This document shows positions 1 through 8,492 of a DNA stretch of 64,000 nucleotides, one piece after another (the first letter of the stretch is position 1; the number at the start of each line of letters is the position of its first letter). The stretch comes from Bacillota bacterium (GTDB taxonomy: Bacteria > Bacillota > Clostridia > Christensenellales > SZUA-584), in contig JAEXTV010000021.1 of assembly GCA_023406895.1 (NCBI GenBank), positions 1 to 64,000 of the forward strand. The letters are read 5' to 3'. The notes beneath the pieces were generated by a model. It was not told the origin of the DNA, ran no database searches, and saw only the letters and a list, made by a program, of their open reading frames with translations. A program made the position numbers and the translations under genes.

Positions 1-56
1 AACCTTCATCATTTTAACATCGGAGGTTTTTTTCTTAAAGCTAAAGCTAACTCCCT

Positions 57-82
57 CCACCGGCAGAGACCGGTGGTTTATT
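57..82 (+). terminator. Hairpin with T-rich tail
   Basis: A 7-bp perfect stem (57-63 with 70-76, CCACCGG/CCGGTGG) with a 6-nt loop is followed by TTTATTT. It would end transcription of a + strand gene lying left of the window. No gene is visible in bases 1-181. Confidence 0.55.
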
Positions 83-129
83 TGGTTTTGTCCGCTTTCG
101 CTCCCAAAACCACACTAAAGTGTACAATG

Positions 130-176
130 AAAAGAGAACTGTCGTTTTTTGAACGAAGTTCTCTTTGTTTTTCCTA
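130..176. terminator. Possible bidirectional terminator
   Basis: AAAGAGAAC (131-139) pairs with GTTCTCTTT (158-166). An inner TCGTT/AACGA extension makes a long hairpin, followed on the + strand by TGTTTTT. It sits just past the stop of the minus-strand zinc-ribbon gene, so it may separate converging transcripts. Confidence 0.5.
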
Positions 177-181
177 TACAA

Positions 182-1273
182 TTACCGGACAAAGAATATT
201 AGCGCGGCAATCACAGCGGCGCATGCCAGCGCAATCAACCCTATTTTCAGCACGCTTTTGGGAGAACTCCCAAAAATCACGCCGGTTTGTCCGTTGATGT
301 AAACGTGATAGACCTTCTTTTTATACTGATACCGCCCGATCCATACGGGAAGCAGCAGCTGCTTGTAAGATATATCGGTGTATTCCGCGCAGGTGTTGAC
401 AGCCCCAACCGCGTCAGCACCGCGTTTCACGATGCCTGTTATTTCATCACGAACCTCAGAACCCATATAGTCAAGCGCGTGGTGCCAAACGGCAGCGACA
501 CCGCTTTTGGCTCGCGCGGCCATATAGCCCGTCAGGTGTTTGGGGGCGTAACTCACAAGCTCGTTGAGCTTATACGGCTCGAGCTTTTCAAGTGTCTTCG
601 CATCAAGCAGCCCGACATCATTAAATATCACATTGCTGAATTTTTTCTCAAGCTTGCCCGAAACAAAACGCCAGCGCAGTTTCTTTACTTTTTTTGTTTT
701 TGTCTCGGTGTGATCGCTGCCCGTTACGGTATTGATTTCGGTATCCGTATAGCTGTCGGCGGCTTGTCCGGTGTATGAGGCATTGACGCGTGCATTAAAA
801 GACCAATAGGGCAAAAACACACCGCTCAGCGGGCCTGCGGCGTATTCCGCTTTAAACGGAAAAGGCGCCAGATATCGTTTGCCAAGCCACTGCGACACTT
901 TTTCACGCGCTGAAGCTTCGTCAACTTTAAAAGGGATCATTGCATCGGGATGAAGCCCCGGTGATTCGGCAATAGGCGAAACAGGGCTTGAACAGAATAC
1001 GCAGTCTGTCACCGAATCCATCGCGGCAGCCACCATTTTGCCGCTGCAGCCCGCGCACGCGTAGGCTTTTACGGGAACACCCCAATCATGCAGGGCAGTG
1101 TCGTTCTCAATGGCATCAAAATCAAAATCGACATGGTCGGCATTTTGCGTGCAGGCGTTTAAAGCGTGGCCGCAATTCGGGCAGGCCAGAGAGCCGGATG
1201 CGGGATCGTGCGTCATCGCGTGCCCGCAGGAAGGACAGTTAAACCCTTCGTTTTTCTGTATGCTATTGCTCAC
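182..1273 (-). CDS. Zinc-ribbon protein with C-terminal membrane anchor
   Basis: The 363-residue protein starts at GTG 1273, with AAAGGGG upstream on the minus strand. Two Cys-pair zinc ribbons are visible: CPSCGH...CPNCGH near residues 14-36, and CAGC...CVFC near residues 53-75. A central region follows with aromatic stretches such as LPYWSFNAR and LLLPVWIGRYQYK, and then one hydrophobic helix over the last 20 residues. This resembles the TFIIB-type zinc ribbon proteins annotated in many Firmicutes, whose role is unknown. The ribbons would face the cytoplasm if the C-terminal helix is a tail anchor, which is inference. It is a single-gene unit, transcribed away from the cmk operon. Confidence 0.7.
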   Translation of the reverse strand: MSNSIQKNEGFNCPSCGHAMTHDPASGSLACPNCGHALNACTQNADHVDFDFDAIENDTALHDWGVPVKAYACAGCSGKMVAAAMDSVTDCVFCSSPVSPIAESPGLHPDAMIPFKVDEASAREKVSQWLGKRYLAPFPFKAEYAAGPLSGVFLPYWSFNARVNASYTGQAADSYTDTEINTVTGSDHTETKTKKVKKLRWRFVSGKLEKKFSNVIFNDVGLLDAKTLEKLEPYKLNELVSYAPKHLTGYMAARAKSGVAAVWHHALDYMGSEVRDEITGIVKRGADAVGAVNTCAEYTDISYKQLLLPVWIGRYQYKKKVYHVYINGQTGVIFGSSPKSVLKIGLIALACAAVIAALIFFVR

Positions 1274-1353
1274 CGTGTTACCCCTTTCAAAAGACTCGAA
1301 TATGAAGGCCTGCTTTATAAAGGATCAAGCCAATAAAATCATACATAATAAAT

Positions 1354-1377
1354 ACCATAATTCGTATGGTTTCACAA
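1354..1377 (-). promoter_or_regulatory. Palindrome near possible promoter of the zinc-ribbon gene
   Basis: ACCATA-N5-TATGGT (1354-1370) is a perfect 6-bp inverted repeat. On the minus strand it lies directly after TTGTGA (1377-1372), a possible -35. No good -10 follows, so this is only a candidate operator. The rest of 1274-1516 shows nothing recognisable. Confidence 0.25.
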
Positions 1378-1516
1378 GAGACGTGTCGGGGCATATATAA
1401 GATAGGCAGATTAATAAATATGATTGGGAAGAAGAGCTTGCCGCCGTCGGTGCTCCGGCGGGCTGCCGCGCAAAAGGATGGCGGGCGAAAACGAAACAGT
1501 ACAAAGATTTTGGTCA

Positions 1517-1545
1517 TTGTGAAACAGCGGGATATTATATATAAT
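1517..1545 (+). promoter_or_regulatory. Sigma-A promoter of the hutP-like/cmk operon
   Basis: TTGTGA (1517-1522) and TATAAT (1540-1545) are separated by 17 bp. The pair lies 33 bp before the HutP-like ATG, which has GGGAGG at 1565-1570. Confidence 0.7.
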
Positions 1546-1577
1546 AATCTCAAAGTCATCATTTGGGAGGTTCAATA

Positions 1578-1988
1578 ATGGCACCGGGAAGCAAAGAAAT
1601 CGCCAAAGCGGCCATACGCCTTGCGCTGTCGTCATCGCGGGAAGATGAAAATACGCTCAAAGAACGATACGCAGCAAAGGGAATTAAGGTTGCCGCCGTC
1701 GATTTCGGAGGCGAGTACTTAGCGTCGGTGATGAGAATCGTGGAGTGCTGCGTGGTGGCCGCAAAACGCGAAAAGATCATCGGCGAGACGCACCATGAAG
1801 AAGGTGCCGTAGCCGGTGCGGCAAGAGAAGCCATTTCCCAAATTACCTCCAAGGCTATCGGGCTCAATGTCGGCGGTAAAATCGGCATTGCGCGCTGCGA
1901 CGAACATCTGGCGGTGGGCATTTTCTTCGGCATCGGCCTGCTGCATTTAAACGAAGTGGCCATAGGGCTGGGGCATAGAGTGATATGA
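1578..1988 (+). CDS. HutP-family protein
   Basis: The 136-residue protein matches the HutP fold family in its second half: AAKREKIIGE, then THHEEGA, HLAVGIFFGIGLLHLNE and a C-terminal GLGHRVI. In Bacillus, HutP is an RNA-binding antiterminator that needs histidine and Mg2+ to activate the hut operon. No hut genes are here, so the regulated RNA is unknown. The His cluster (72, 73, 133) only partly resembles the metal-binding set of HutP. The start is ATG 1578, with GGGAGG 7 bp upstream, rather than the in-frame TTG at 1563. The stop overlaps the cmk start as ATGA, so the two are translationally coupled. Confidence 0.75.
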   Translation: MAPGSKEIAKAAIRLALSSSREDENTLKERYAAKGIKVAAVDFGGEYLASVMRIVECCVVAAKREKIIGETHHEEGAVAGAAREAISQITSKAIGLNVGGKIGIARCDEHLAVGIFFGIGLLHLNEVAIGLGHRVI

Positions 1989-2644
1989 TCAATATAGCAA
2001 TCGACGGGCCTTCGGGCGCAGGGAAAAGCACACTCGCCAAAGCCATCGCCAAGGCTTTACATATTCATTATCTTGATACGGGTGCCATGTATCGCGGTGT
2101 GGCATATGCCGCGCTGCAGGCCGGTGTGGATATCATGGATGCGGCCAAGGTGGAAGCCTTTCTTGACAATCTGGATATACAAACAGTCTATCATCACGAT
2201 GAGCAACAGGTGCTCGTCAACGGCGAAAATGTGATGCCGTATATTCGCACCCCCGAGGTCTCGAAAGGGGCTTCGGATATTTCCGCCCATCCCTGCGTGC
2301 GCTTAAAGCTCGTGGCCATGCAGCGCGAGGTGGCAAAGCAATACGATGTGGTGCTGGACGGCCGCGATATCGGCACGTTCGTGCTGCCGGACGCAGAGTA
2401 TAAATTTTTCGTAACGGCGGATGTAGAGGAGCGTGCGCGCCGCCGCTATAAAGAGATGAAGCAAAGCGGCATGGAGGGCGAAATGGAAAAAGTGCTGAGC
2501 GATATGCGCCAGCGCGACAAAAATGATTCTTCAAGACGTATGGCCCCGCTTAAAAAAGCGGATGATGCCATACTTATAGATACCACATCAATGGATATCG
2601 ACGCGGTTCTAAAACTGGTGCTGTCGAAACTCAGACAGGAGTAA
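1985..2644 (+). CDS. cmk: Cytidylate kinase
   Basis: This enzyme phosphorylates CMP and dCMP to the diphosphates in the cytoplasm, using ATP. The 219-residue protein has the P-loop GPSGAGKST at residues 8-16, the typical YLDTGAMYR substrate segment near residue 34, and the DGRDIGTFVLPDA motif near residue 125. The length is normal for the family. The start codon overlaps the preceding HutP-like stop. plsC follows after 3 bp, and the order cmk-plsC-ispH-rpsA is common in Clostridia, so these genes are probably one transcript. Confidence 0.95.
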   Translation: MINIAIDGPSGAGKSTLAKAIAKALHIHYLDTGAMYRGVAYAALQAGVDIMDAAKVEAFLDNLDIQTVYHHDEQQVLVNGENVMPYIRTPEVSKGASDISAHPCVRLKLVAMQREVAKQYDVVLDGRDIGTFVLPDAEYKFFVTADVEERARRRYKEMKQSGMEGEMEKVLSDMRQRDKNDSSRRMAPLKKADDAILIDTTSMDIDAVLKLVLSKLRQE

Positions 2645-2647
2645 ACC

Positions 2648-3235
2648 ATGCTTTATCAAATACTCAGATGGATCGGGAAACCTATTGTTTATTTGCTGTA
2701 CTTTCCGAAAATAATAGGGAAGAAGAACAGCAGAATTAAAGGCAGAGCCGTCGTTATTTCTAACCATATCAGCAACTGGGATCCGCTTTTGATTGCCGTG
2801 ATATTCAGACGGCAGATATTCTGGATGGGCAAGGCGGAGCTTTTTAAAAGCAAACTCGCAAGGATTTTCTTTAAAATGGTCAAAGCGTTTCCTGTTCGGC
2901 GCGGTGAGGGAGACCTCGCGGCAATCCGCCACGCGTTTCGCGTATTGAGAGACGGCAAGCTGTTTGGCATCTTTCCGGAGGGAACGCGCATAAAAGGCGG
3001 CGAGATTTCTAAATTTGAGCCGGGCACATCGATGATAGCGCTGAAGAACGACGCGCCTGTGGTGCCGATTTTCTTGAAAGGGAAGTATAAGCCGTTCAGG
3101 AGGATGAAGGTGATCATTGGAGAGCCCGTTCGTCTTGCCGATTATGTGGGCCCGAAAACGGATACGGCAGCTGTGGAAGCCGCCACACGTTTTCTGGAAA
3201 GCAAGATCAAAGATCTGAAAAATACAAAATTTTAG
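2648..3235 (+). CDS. plsC: 1-acyl-sn-glycerol-3-phosphate acyltransferase
   Basis: PlsC acylates lysophosphatidic acid to phosphatidic acid at the membrane during phospholipid synthesis. The 195-residue protein has the HX4D catalytic motif (SNHISNWDP, residues 36-44) and the glycerol-phosphate-binding FPEGTR motif near residue 114, followed by a conserved VVPIFLKG block. An N-terminal hydrophobic stretch (residues 12-22) suggests membrane association. The gene lies 3 bp after cmk and 8 bp before ispH-rpsA, inside the same operon. Confidence 0.93.
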   Translation: MLYQILRWIGKPIVYLLYFPKIIGKKNSRIKGRAVVISNHISNWDPLLIAVIFRRQIFWMGKAELFKSKLARIFFKMVKAFPVRRGEGDLAAIRHAFRVLRDGKLFGIFPEGTRIKGGEISKFEPGTSMIALKNDAPVVPIFLKGKYKPFRRMKVIIGEPVRLADYVGPKTDTAAVEAATRFLESKIKDLKNTKF

Positions 3236-3243
3236 GTGGCACA

Positions 3244-5397
3244 GTGGTCATACTCGCAAAAAACGCAGGCTTCTGTTTCGGTGTGAAACGCGCCGTTGAA
3301 GCCGCGGAAAAGAATAAAGACAACCGCATTGTGACGCTGGGGCCGCTGATTCACAACAAAGACGTGGTGCAATCGCTTGAGAACAAGGGCGTGTGCTGCG
3401 TCGAAAGTTTAGGTGACGTCAAGCCGGGCGAAACCGTGGTGATACGATCGCACGGCGCCACACCCGAGGTATACAGTGAACTGAAAAGCAAAGACATCGG
3501 CTATATCGACGCCACCTGCCCTTTTGTGAAACGCATTCATGAGCGTGTGATCAAAGCCAGAGAAGAGGGCAAAGCCGTTGTGATTGTGGGTGAAGCGGGA
3601 CATCCTGAAGTTGACGGCATACTCGGATGGGCGGGTGAGCGCGCATACGTTGTTTATAAGGAAGAGGATCTCGCGGCACTGCCTGATATCAGCGACTGCG
3701 TGGTGGTGGCACAGACCACGATCACACATGACAAATGGCAGCGGATACTATCAGCGCTTGAAAAAAAAGTGCGCAGCATCACGCCCTTTATGAGCATCTG
3801 CTCCGCGACGCAGCAGCGTCAGGATGAAGCCAAGCAAATTGCTCAGCAAGCCGATGTCATGATCGTGGTTGGGGGCAGGCAAAGCTCAAATACGAGGAAA
3901 CTTTTTGAGCTATGCCAAACGTACTGTAAAAATGTTTATCATATTGAGCATAAAAGTGAACTATCACTTGAAAAAATGCGTTTTGGTGATATAATAGGCA
4001 TTGTCGCCGGTGCATCAACACCGGATACGATGATTAGGGAGGTTTTTGACTACATGATTGAAAATGAGAAAGTGCTGCCGGCCACCGAGGGAGAACAGGT
4101 TATCCCTGAAGAGACCGCAGCCAACGACATGGTAGACGCAGAAAGTGACACCGGGTCTACCGCGGACGAAGCAGCCCCATCCCAGGAAGCAACAGAAGCA
4201 AAAGCACCACAGGCTCCGGCAACAGAAAAGGATGAGTTTCTCGAAGGTTTGGAGAAGGTTGTTCGTCTGAAGAAGGGTCAAATCATAACTGGCAACATCG
4301 TACAGGTCACGGATGATGATGTATGTGTCAATATAGGATATAAATCAGACGGCATTATATTGCGTAATGAGTTATCCCTAGATGATGTCAATCCCAAAGA
4401 TGCATTCCATATCGGCGACGAAATTGAAGCGGAAGTCATCAGTTTAAACGACGGTGAAGGCAATGTGCTTCTCTCCAGAAAGCGTATTGAAAAGAAGCTG
4501 AACTGGCAGAAGATTCAGGAATTTGTCGGCACGGACAAATTGTACAAGTGTGTCGTGAAGAAAGCCGTTAAAGGCGGCGTGACCACCAAGATCGAGGGCT
4601 ACAGCGCGTTCATTCCCGCTTCGCATCTTTCGCTCAAATATGTGGAAGACTTAAAGCAGTTTGAAGGCAAAGAGCTTGAAGTCACACTGATTGATGCCGA
4701 TAAAAAGCAGGAGCGCCTTGTGGCTTCCTATAAGGGCGTGCTGCTCAAAGAGAAAAAAGAAAACGAAAAGAAACTGTGGGAGAACTTCACAAAGGGCCAG
4801 CATGTGACGGGCGTTGTGAAAAGGCTTACAGATTTTGGAGCGTTTGTGGATATCGGCGGCGTGGATGGACTGCTGCATATTTCTGATCTCGCATGGAACC
4901 GCGTCAAGCAGCCGTCGGACGTTGTGTCCGAAGGACAAGAGCTTGAGCTTGTGGTATTAAACGTGGACGCCGCGAAGAAAAAGATCGCGTTGGGTTACAA
5001 GCAGTTGATGCCCAAACCCTGGGATCTGGTTACTGAGAAATACGCTGTCGGCGATGTAATCACCGGCAAAGTGGTGCGTATCGTCCCGTTTGGTGCGTTC
5101 GTTCAGCTTGAATCAGGCATTGACGGCCTTGTGCATATCTCCCAGATTTCCGCACACCGCCTTGAGAAGGTGGAAGATGCGCTTCGCGTCGGCGACGAGG
5201 TGGAAGCGAAAGTGCTCGAAGTCAATCCGGATAAGCGCAAGATCAGCCTTTCAATAAAGGCCTTGCTGCCGGTTGTTGAAAAGCCCGTTGAAAAACAGGA
5301 ACAAGTGGAGAGAGAAGACGATTTCCACTATGAAATTCCGCCTGTACAGGAGTCAACGGTGTCTCTGGCAGACTTTTTTCCAAAAAAAGATGAATAA
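3244..5397 (+). CDS. ispH-rpsA: Fusion of HMBPP reductase (IspH) and ribosomal protein S1
   Basis: The 717-residue protein starts at GTG 3244. Residues 1-280 are IspH (LytB), the [4Fe-4S] enzyme that makes IPP and DMAPP in the MEP pathway; its three cluster cysteines are visible as C11 (AGFCFGV), C92 (DATCPF) and C186 (SICSATQQRQ). An acidic, Ala/Glu-rich linker (about 275-330) joins it to four S1 RNA-binding domains, roughly 335-405, 420-490, 505-575 and 590-660; the third and fourth carry clear GAFVDIGGVDGLLHIS-like and GAFVQLESGIDGLVHIS-like cores. This fusion is known in Clostridia. An internal promoter and Shine-Dalgarno near codon 271 could also make S1 alone. Confidence 0.95.
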   Translation: MVILAKNAGFCFGVKRAVEAAEKNKDNRIVTLGPLIHNKDVVQSLENKGVCCVESLGDVKPGETVVIRSHGATPEVYSELKSKDIGYIDATCPFVKRIHERVIKAREEGKAVVIVGEAGHPEVDGILGWAGERAYVVYKEEDLAALPDISDCVVVAQTTITHDKWQRILSALEKKVRSITPFMSICSATQQRQDEAKQIAQQADVMIVVGGRQSSNTRKLFELCQTYCKNVYHIEHKSELSLEKMRFGDIIGIVAGASTPDTMIREVFDYMIENEKVLPATEGEQVIPEETAANDMVDAESDTGSTADEAAPSQEATEAKAPQAPATEKDEFLEGLEKVVRLKKGQIITGNIVQVTDDDVCVNIGYKSDGIILRNELSLDDVNPKDAFHIGDEIEAEVISLNDGEGNVLLSRKRIEKKLNWQKIQEFVGTDKLYKCVVKKAVKGGVTTKIEGYSAFIPASHLSLKYVEDLKQFEGKELEVTLIDADKKQERLVASYKGVLLKEKKENEKKLWENFTKGQHVTGVVKRLTDFGAFVDIGGVDGLLHISDLAWNRVKQPSDVVSEGQELELVVLNVDAAKKKIALGYKQLMPKPWDLVTEKYAVGDVITGKVVRIVPFGAFVQLESGIDGLVHISQISAHRLEKVEDALRVGDEVEAKVLEVNPDKRKISLSIKALLPVVEKPVEKQEQVEREDDFHYEIPPVQESTVSLADFFPKKDE
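3968..4056 (+). promoter_or_regulatory. Internal promoter and RBS inside ispH-rpsA
   Basis: Inside the IspH part lies TTGAAA (3968-3973), 16 bp, then TATAAT (3990-3995) preceded by TGA, which makes an extended -10. Downstream, AGGGAGG (4036-4042) sits 11 nt before an in-frame ATG (4054-4056), residue 271 of the fusion, at the start of the linker. Translation from there would give a 447-residue protein containing all S1 domains. AGGGAGG encodes Arg-Glu-Val of IspH, so it may be coincidental. The promoter match is as good as any in the window. Confidence 0.5.
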
Positions 5398-5473
5398 GAC
5401 TTGAATATTTGTGACTAATCTGGTAATAATGATTAATGACCTCACAAAATATATTAAGACCCCCTTTACATTG

Positions 5474-5502
5474 GTCGTGATGCAAATCGCGACTCTTTTT
5501 TT
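5474..5502 (+). terminator. Rho-independent terminator after ispH-rpsA
   Basis: GTCG-t-GAT, a GCAA loop, and ATC-g-CGAC form a hairpin (5474-5493) with one internal mismatch, followed by TCTTTTTTT. It lies 77 bp after the S1 stop. Confidence 0.65.
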
Positions 5503-5861
5503 GCCTTCTTGTCTCAAATGGAAACAATTGTTCGTTTTGATCTGCCGTCATGCTAAATTTCGCACTCTCAATTGGACGGAGATCCGAAATTGTTATGGAG
5601 ATTCCGAAAATAAGATTGCGGGGGTGGTTATGGCAACCAATCAAATTATGTTGTATACAATATAAACGGCTCATGAAAGAAGACCGCTCATTTGTTATAT
5701 CAATCGCAAGCTCACAGGCGGCTGGGAAAAAGCCGAGTCATTTTAAGATGCAGTCTTTGCGCTTTTGACTGCATCAATAGCCCAGCTTAATTGATGGCTG
5801 AAACAACAAAGGCTGACCGCTGCATGTCAATCCATCATTTCTCATTTCATCAATGTTTACT
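5503..5861. other. Non-coding gap before polA
   Basis: I see no convincing gene. A short open frame (5411-5665) has no Shine-Dalgarno, overlaps the terminator, and looks unlike a protein. Only short inverted repeats are present. Confidence 0.5.
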
Positions 5862-5900
5862 CAAAAGTCACTTTTGCTGTGATCAAAATAATGATATACT
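5862..5900 (+). promoter_or_regulatory. Weak polA promoter with palindrome
   Basis: TATACT (5895-5900) is a good -10. The -35 is poor: TTGCTG (5874-5879) with 15-bp spacing. A palindrome CAAAAGT-C-ACTTTTG (5862-5876) overlaps the -35 and could be an operator. Confidence 0.35.
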
Positions 5901-5930
5901 AGAGCAAAACGAAAAGATGATGGAGAATGG

Positions 5931-8492
5931 ATGAAAAAAACACTGATGGCCGTTGACGGCAACAGCCTGATGCACCGTGCCTTCTATGCGCTTCAAACAG
6001 TGATGACAAGTTCAACCGGCGAATACACCAACGCCGTTTACGGCTTTTTTTCCATGCTGATCAATGCACTGGCCGCACTTTCGCCGGATTACCTTGCCAT
6101 TGCGTTTGATATGAAGGGCAAGACATTTCGGCATGAATCGTTCGCCGAATACAAGGGAACGCGCAAGGAAACGCCGGAGGAGCTGATTCCGCAGTTCGGC
6201 ACGCTCAAAAACGCGCTCAAAGACATCGGTATTGCCGTTCTTGAGAAGGAAGGCTTTGAGGCCGACGACATACTCGGTGTCCTTTCAAGGCTGGCCGATG
6301 AGAATGGTATGGAATCCGTGCTGTTAACGGGCGACAAGGACGCGCTGCAGCTTGTTTCGGATTCGTGCCGCGTGATGCTCACCAGAAAAGGCGTCAGTGA
6401 GCTTGAGGTTTATGATAAGCAGAAATTATACGAGGTTTACCAGCTGGCTCCCGTGCAGATTATTGATCTCAAGGGGTTTATGGGCGACAAATCCGATAAT
6501 ATACCGGGCGTACCGGGCGTGGGCGAAAAAACGGCGCTGAATCTGCTCTATGAATACAAGGATATGGACGGCGTTTACGCGCATATTGATGACATCAAAG
6601 GTAAGCTCAAAGACAAACTCGCCGAAAACAGAGAACTGGCCGAACTCAGCCGTAAGCTGGCCACGATCGATGTGTTTGCGCCGATTGCTGTCGATCTACC
6701 GATGCTCGCTTTTCCCGGTCTGACGGAAAGCAACGCAGGAGAGGCATTTAAACGGCTCTCATTCACGTCGCTGCTCAAACGCATCGGCGCGACGGTAGAA
6801 AAGCCCGAAGAAGCTGAGAAAACCGAACAAGTGATTGTGAACAACACCGAAGCGTTAGAAGCCCTGATCGAAGAGGCTTGGAAACAGGATTGGCTGGCCA
6901 TTGATTTCGGCGACAATATAGCTGTCGCGTTTTCCAAAGACAAACAGTACGACATTGTATCGGAGCATTCGCTGCTCAATCTCGACTTTTCACGTGAAGC
7001 GGTGCTTCATGCGCTGCAGCCGCTGCTCGAAGATAAAGGCATCAAAAAGCTGCTTTATGATGCAAAAAATGTGATTCCCATGCTCGCGGATTACGGTGTG
7101 GCCGTTAAGGATGATCTGTTTGATGTGAAGCTGGCTGAATACGCGATTGACCCGGCATCGGCAGGACTGTCTTTGAGCAAGCTCGCCGAGAAATACCGCT
7201 TAGGAGGAAGTGCCGCGGCCATTTACGGAATGCACAGCGAACAAACGGCCAAGATGAAGGAGGATGGCGTTTGGTCCGTGTACCACGATCTTGAGCTGCC
7301 GCTGATGCGCGTGCTGCTCGATATGGAGCAAACCGGCTTTCGGATTGACTTGGGTGAACTCGCCGTTTATGACGATAAGCTGACCGGCGAGATTGATACG
7401 CTGACGGCGTCCATATACGATATCTGCGGCTTTTCTGATTTTAACATCAACTCGACCAAACAGCTGGGGCAGGTGCTGTTTGAAAGGCTCGGTCTGCCTT
7501 CGGGCAAAAAGAGCAAAACAGGCTATTCCACGGATATTGAGGTGCTCGAAAAGCTATCGGGCAAGCATCCCGTGATTGATAAAATCATTGAATACAGGCG
7601 GCTTACCAAGCTCAAAAGCACATATCTCGACGGCCTTAAGAAAATTGCCGACAGCGACGGATTTGTCCACACAACGTTTGTGCAGATATCCACAGTAACG
7701 GGGCGTATTTCGAGCAAAGAACCCAATCTGCAGAACATTCCGATACGCACGCAGGAAGGCCGGGAGATACGACGGCTGTTTCTGCCGTCCTCGAACGACC
7801 GCTGCCTTGTGTCGGCGGATTACTCGCAGATTGAGCTGCGCATTCTTGCCGCGATTTCGGGCGACGAGGTGATGAAGGATGCGTTTGCATCGGGCATCGA
7901 TATCCACACGCGCACCGCATCCGAGGTGTTCGGCGTGCCGGTGGAGGACGTGTCGGATGAAATGAGACGCAGCGCCAAGGCGGTTAACTTCGGTATCGTG
8001 TACGGCATCAGCGATTTCGGGCTCGCCCGCAACCTGAACATTCCGGTTAAAAAAGCAGCGGGATATATTGAACGGTATTTTGCACGGTTTTCTGCCGTGC
8101 GTGCCTATATGGACGGCATCATTGCAAAAGCCAAAACGGATGGGTATGTGACCACGCTGCTCGGACGGCGGCGTTACCTGCCGGAGCTGCGATCGAGCAA
8201 TTATAACGTGCGTTCTTTCGGCGAACGGGCCGCGCTCAACACACCGATTCAAGGTACGGCAGCCGATATCATCAAGCTCGCGATGATTGACGTGTGGAGC
8301 AAGCTCAAAGAGGGCGGCTACGCGTCCAAACTGATATTACAGGTGCACGACGAACTCGTGATTGACACCGCACCGAACGAGGTGAGCGCCGTGAAAGCAC
8401 TGCTAAAAGAATGTATGGAAAACGCTTACCCGATGGATGTCCCGCTTCAGGCGCAGGTCAGCGCCGGTCAAAATTGGCTGGACGCAAAATGA
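5931..8492 (+). CDS. polA: DNA polymerase I
   Basis: The 853-residue protein fills gaps and removes RNA primers in replication and repair. Residues 1 to about 290 form the 5'-nuclease (VDGNSLMHRAFYA, GFEADDILG, GDKDALQLV). Residues about 300-480 correspond to the 3'-5' exonuclease fold, but the DxE metal motif is replaced by AIDFGDN, so proofreading is probably lost, as in Bacillus PolI. The polymerase domain has motif A (SADYSQIELRILA, about 626), motif B (RRSAKAVNFGIVYG, about 678) and motif C (QVHDELV, about 803). GGAGAATGG precedes ATG 5931. The stop overlaps the coaE start (ATGA). Confidence 0.96.
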   Translation: MKKTLMAVDGNSLMHRAFYALQTVMTSSTGEYTNAVYGFFSMLINALAALSPDYLAIAFDMKGKTFRHESFAEYKGTRKETPEELIPQFGTLKNALKDIGIAVLEKEGFEADDILGVLSRLADENGMESVLLTGDKDALQLVSDSCRVMLTRKGVSELEVYDKQKLYEVYQLAPVQIIDLKGFMGDKSDNIPGVPGVGEKTALNLLYEYKDMDGVYAHIDDIKGKLKDKLAENRELAELSRKLATIDVFAPIAVDLPMLAFPGLTESNAGEAFKRLSFTSLLKRIGATVEKPEEAEKTEQVIVNNTEALEALIEEAWKQDWLAIDFGDNIAVAFSKDKQYDIVSEHSLLNLDFSREAVLHALQPLLEDKGIKKLLYDAKNVIPMLADYGVAVKDDLFDVKLAEYAIDPASAGLSLSKLAEKYRLGGSAAAIYGMHSEQTAKMKEDGVWSVYHDLELPLMRVLLDMEQTGFRIDLGELAVYDDKLTGEIDTLTASIYDICGFSDFNINSTKQLGQVLFERLGLPSGKKSKTGYSTDIEVLEKLSGKHPVIDKIIEYRRLTKLKSTYLDGLKKIADSDGFVHTTFVQISTVTGRISSKEPNLQNIPIRTQEGREIRRLFLPSSNDRCLVSADYSQIELRILAAISGDEVMKDAFASGIDIHTRTASEVFGVPVEDVSDEMRRSAKAVNFGIVYGISDFGLARNLNIPVKKAAGYIERYFARFSAVRAYMDGIIAKAKTDGYVTTLLGRRRYLPELRSSNYNVRSFGERAALNTPIQGTAADIIKLAMIDVWSKLKEGGYASKLILQVHDELVIDTAPNEVSAVKALLKECMENAYPMDVPLQAQVSAGQNWLDAK

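Noticed and set aside
5411..5665. Small open frame after ispH-rpsA
   Set aside because: No ribosome site, overlaps a terminator, and the peptide shows no family features.
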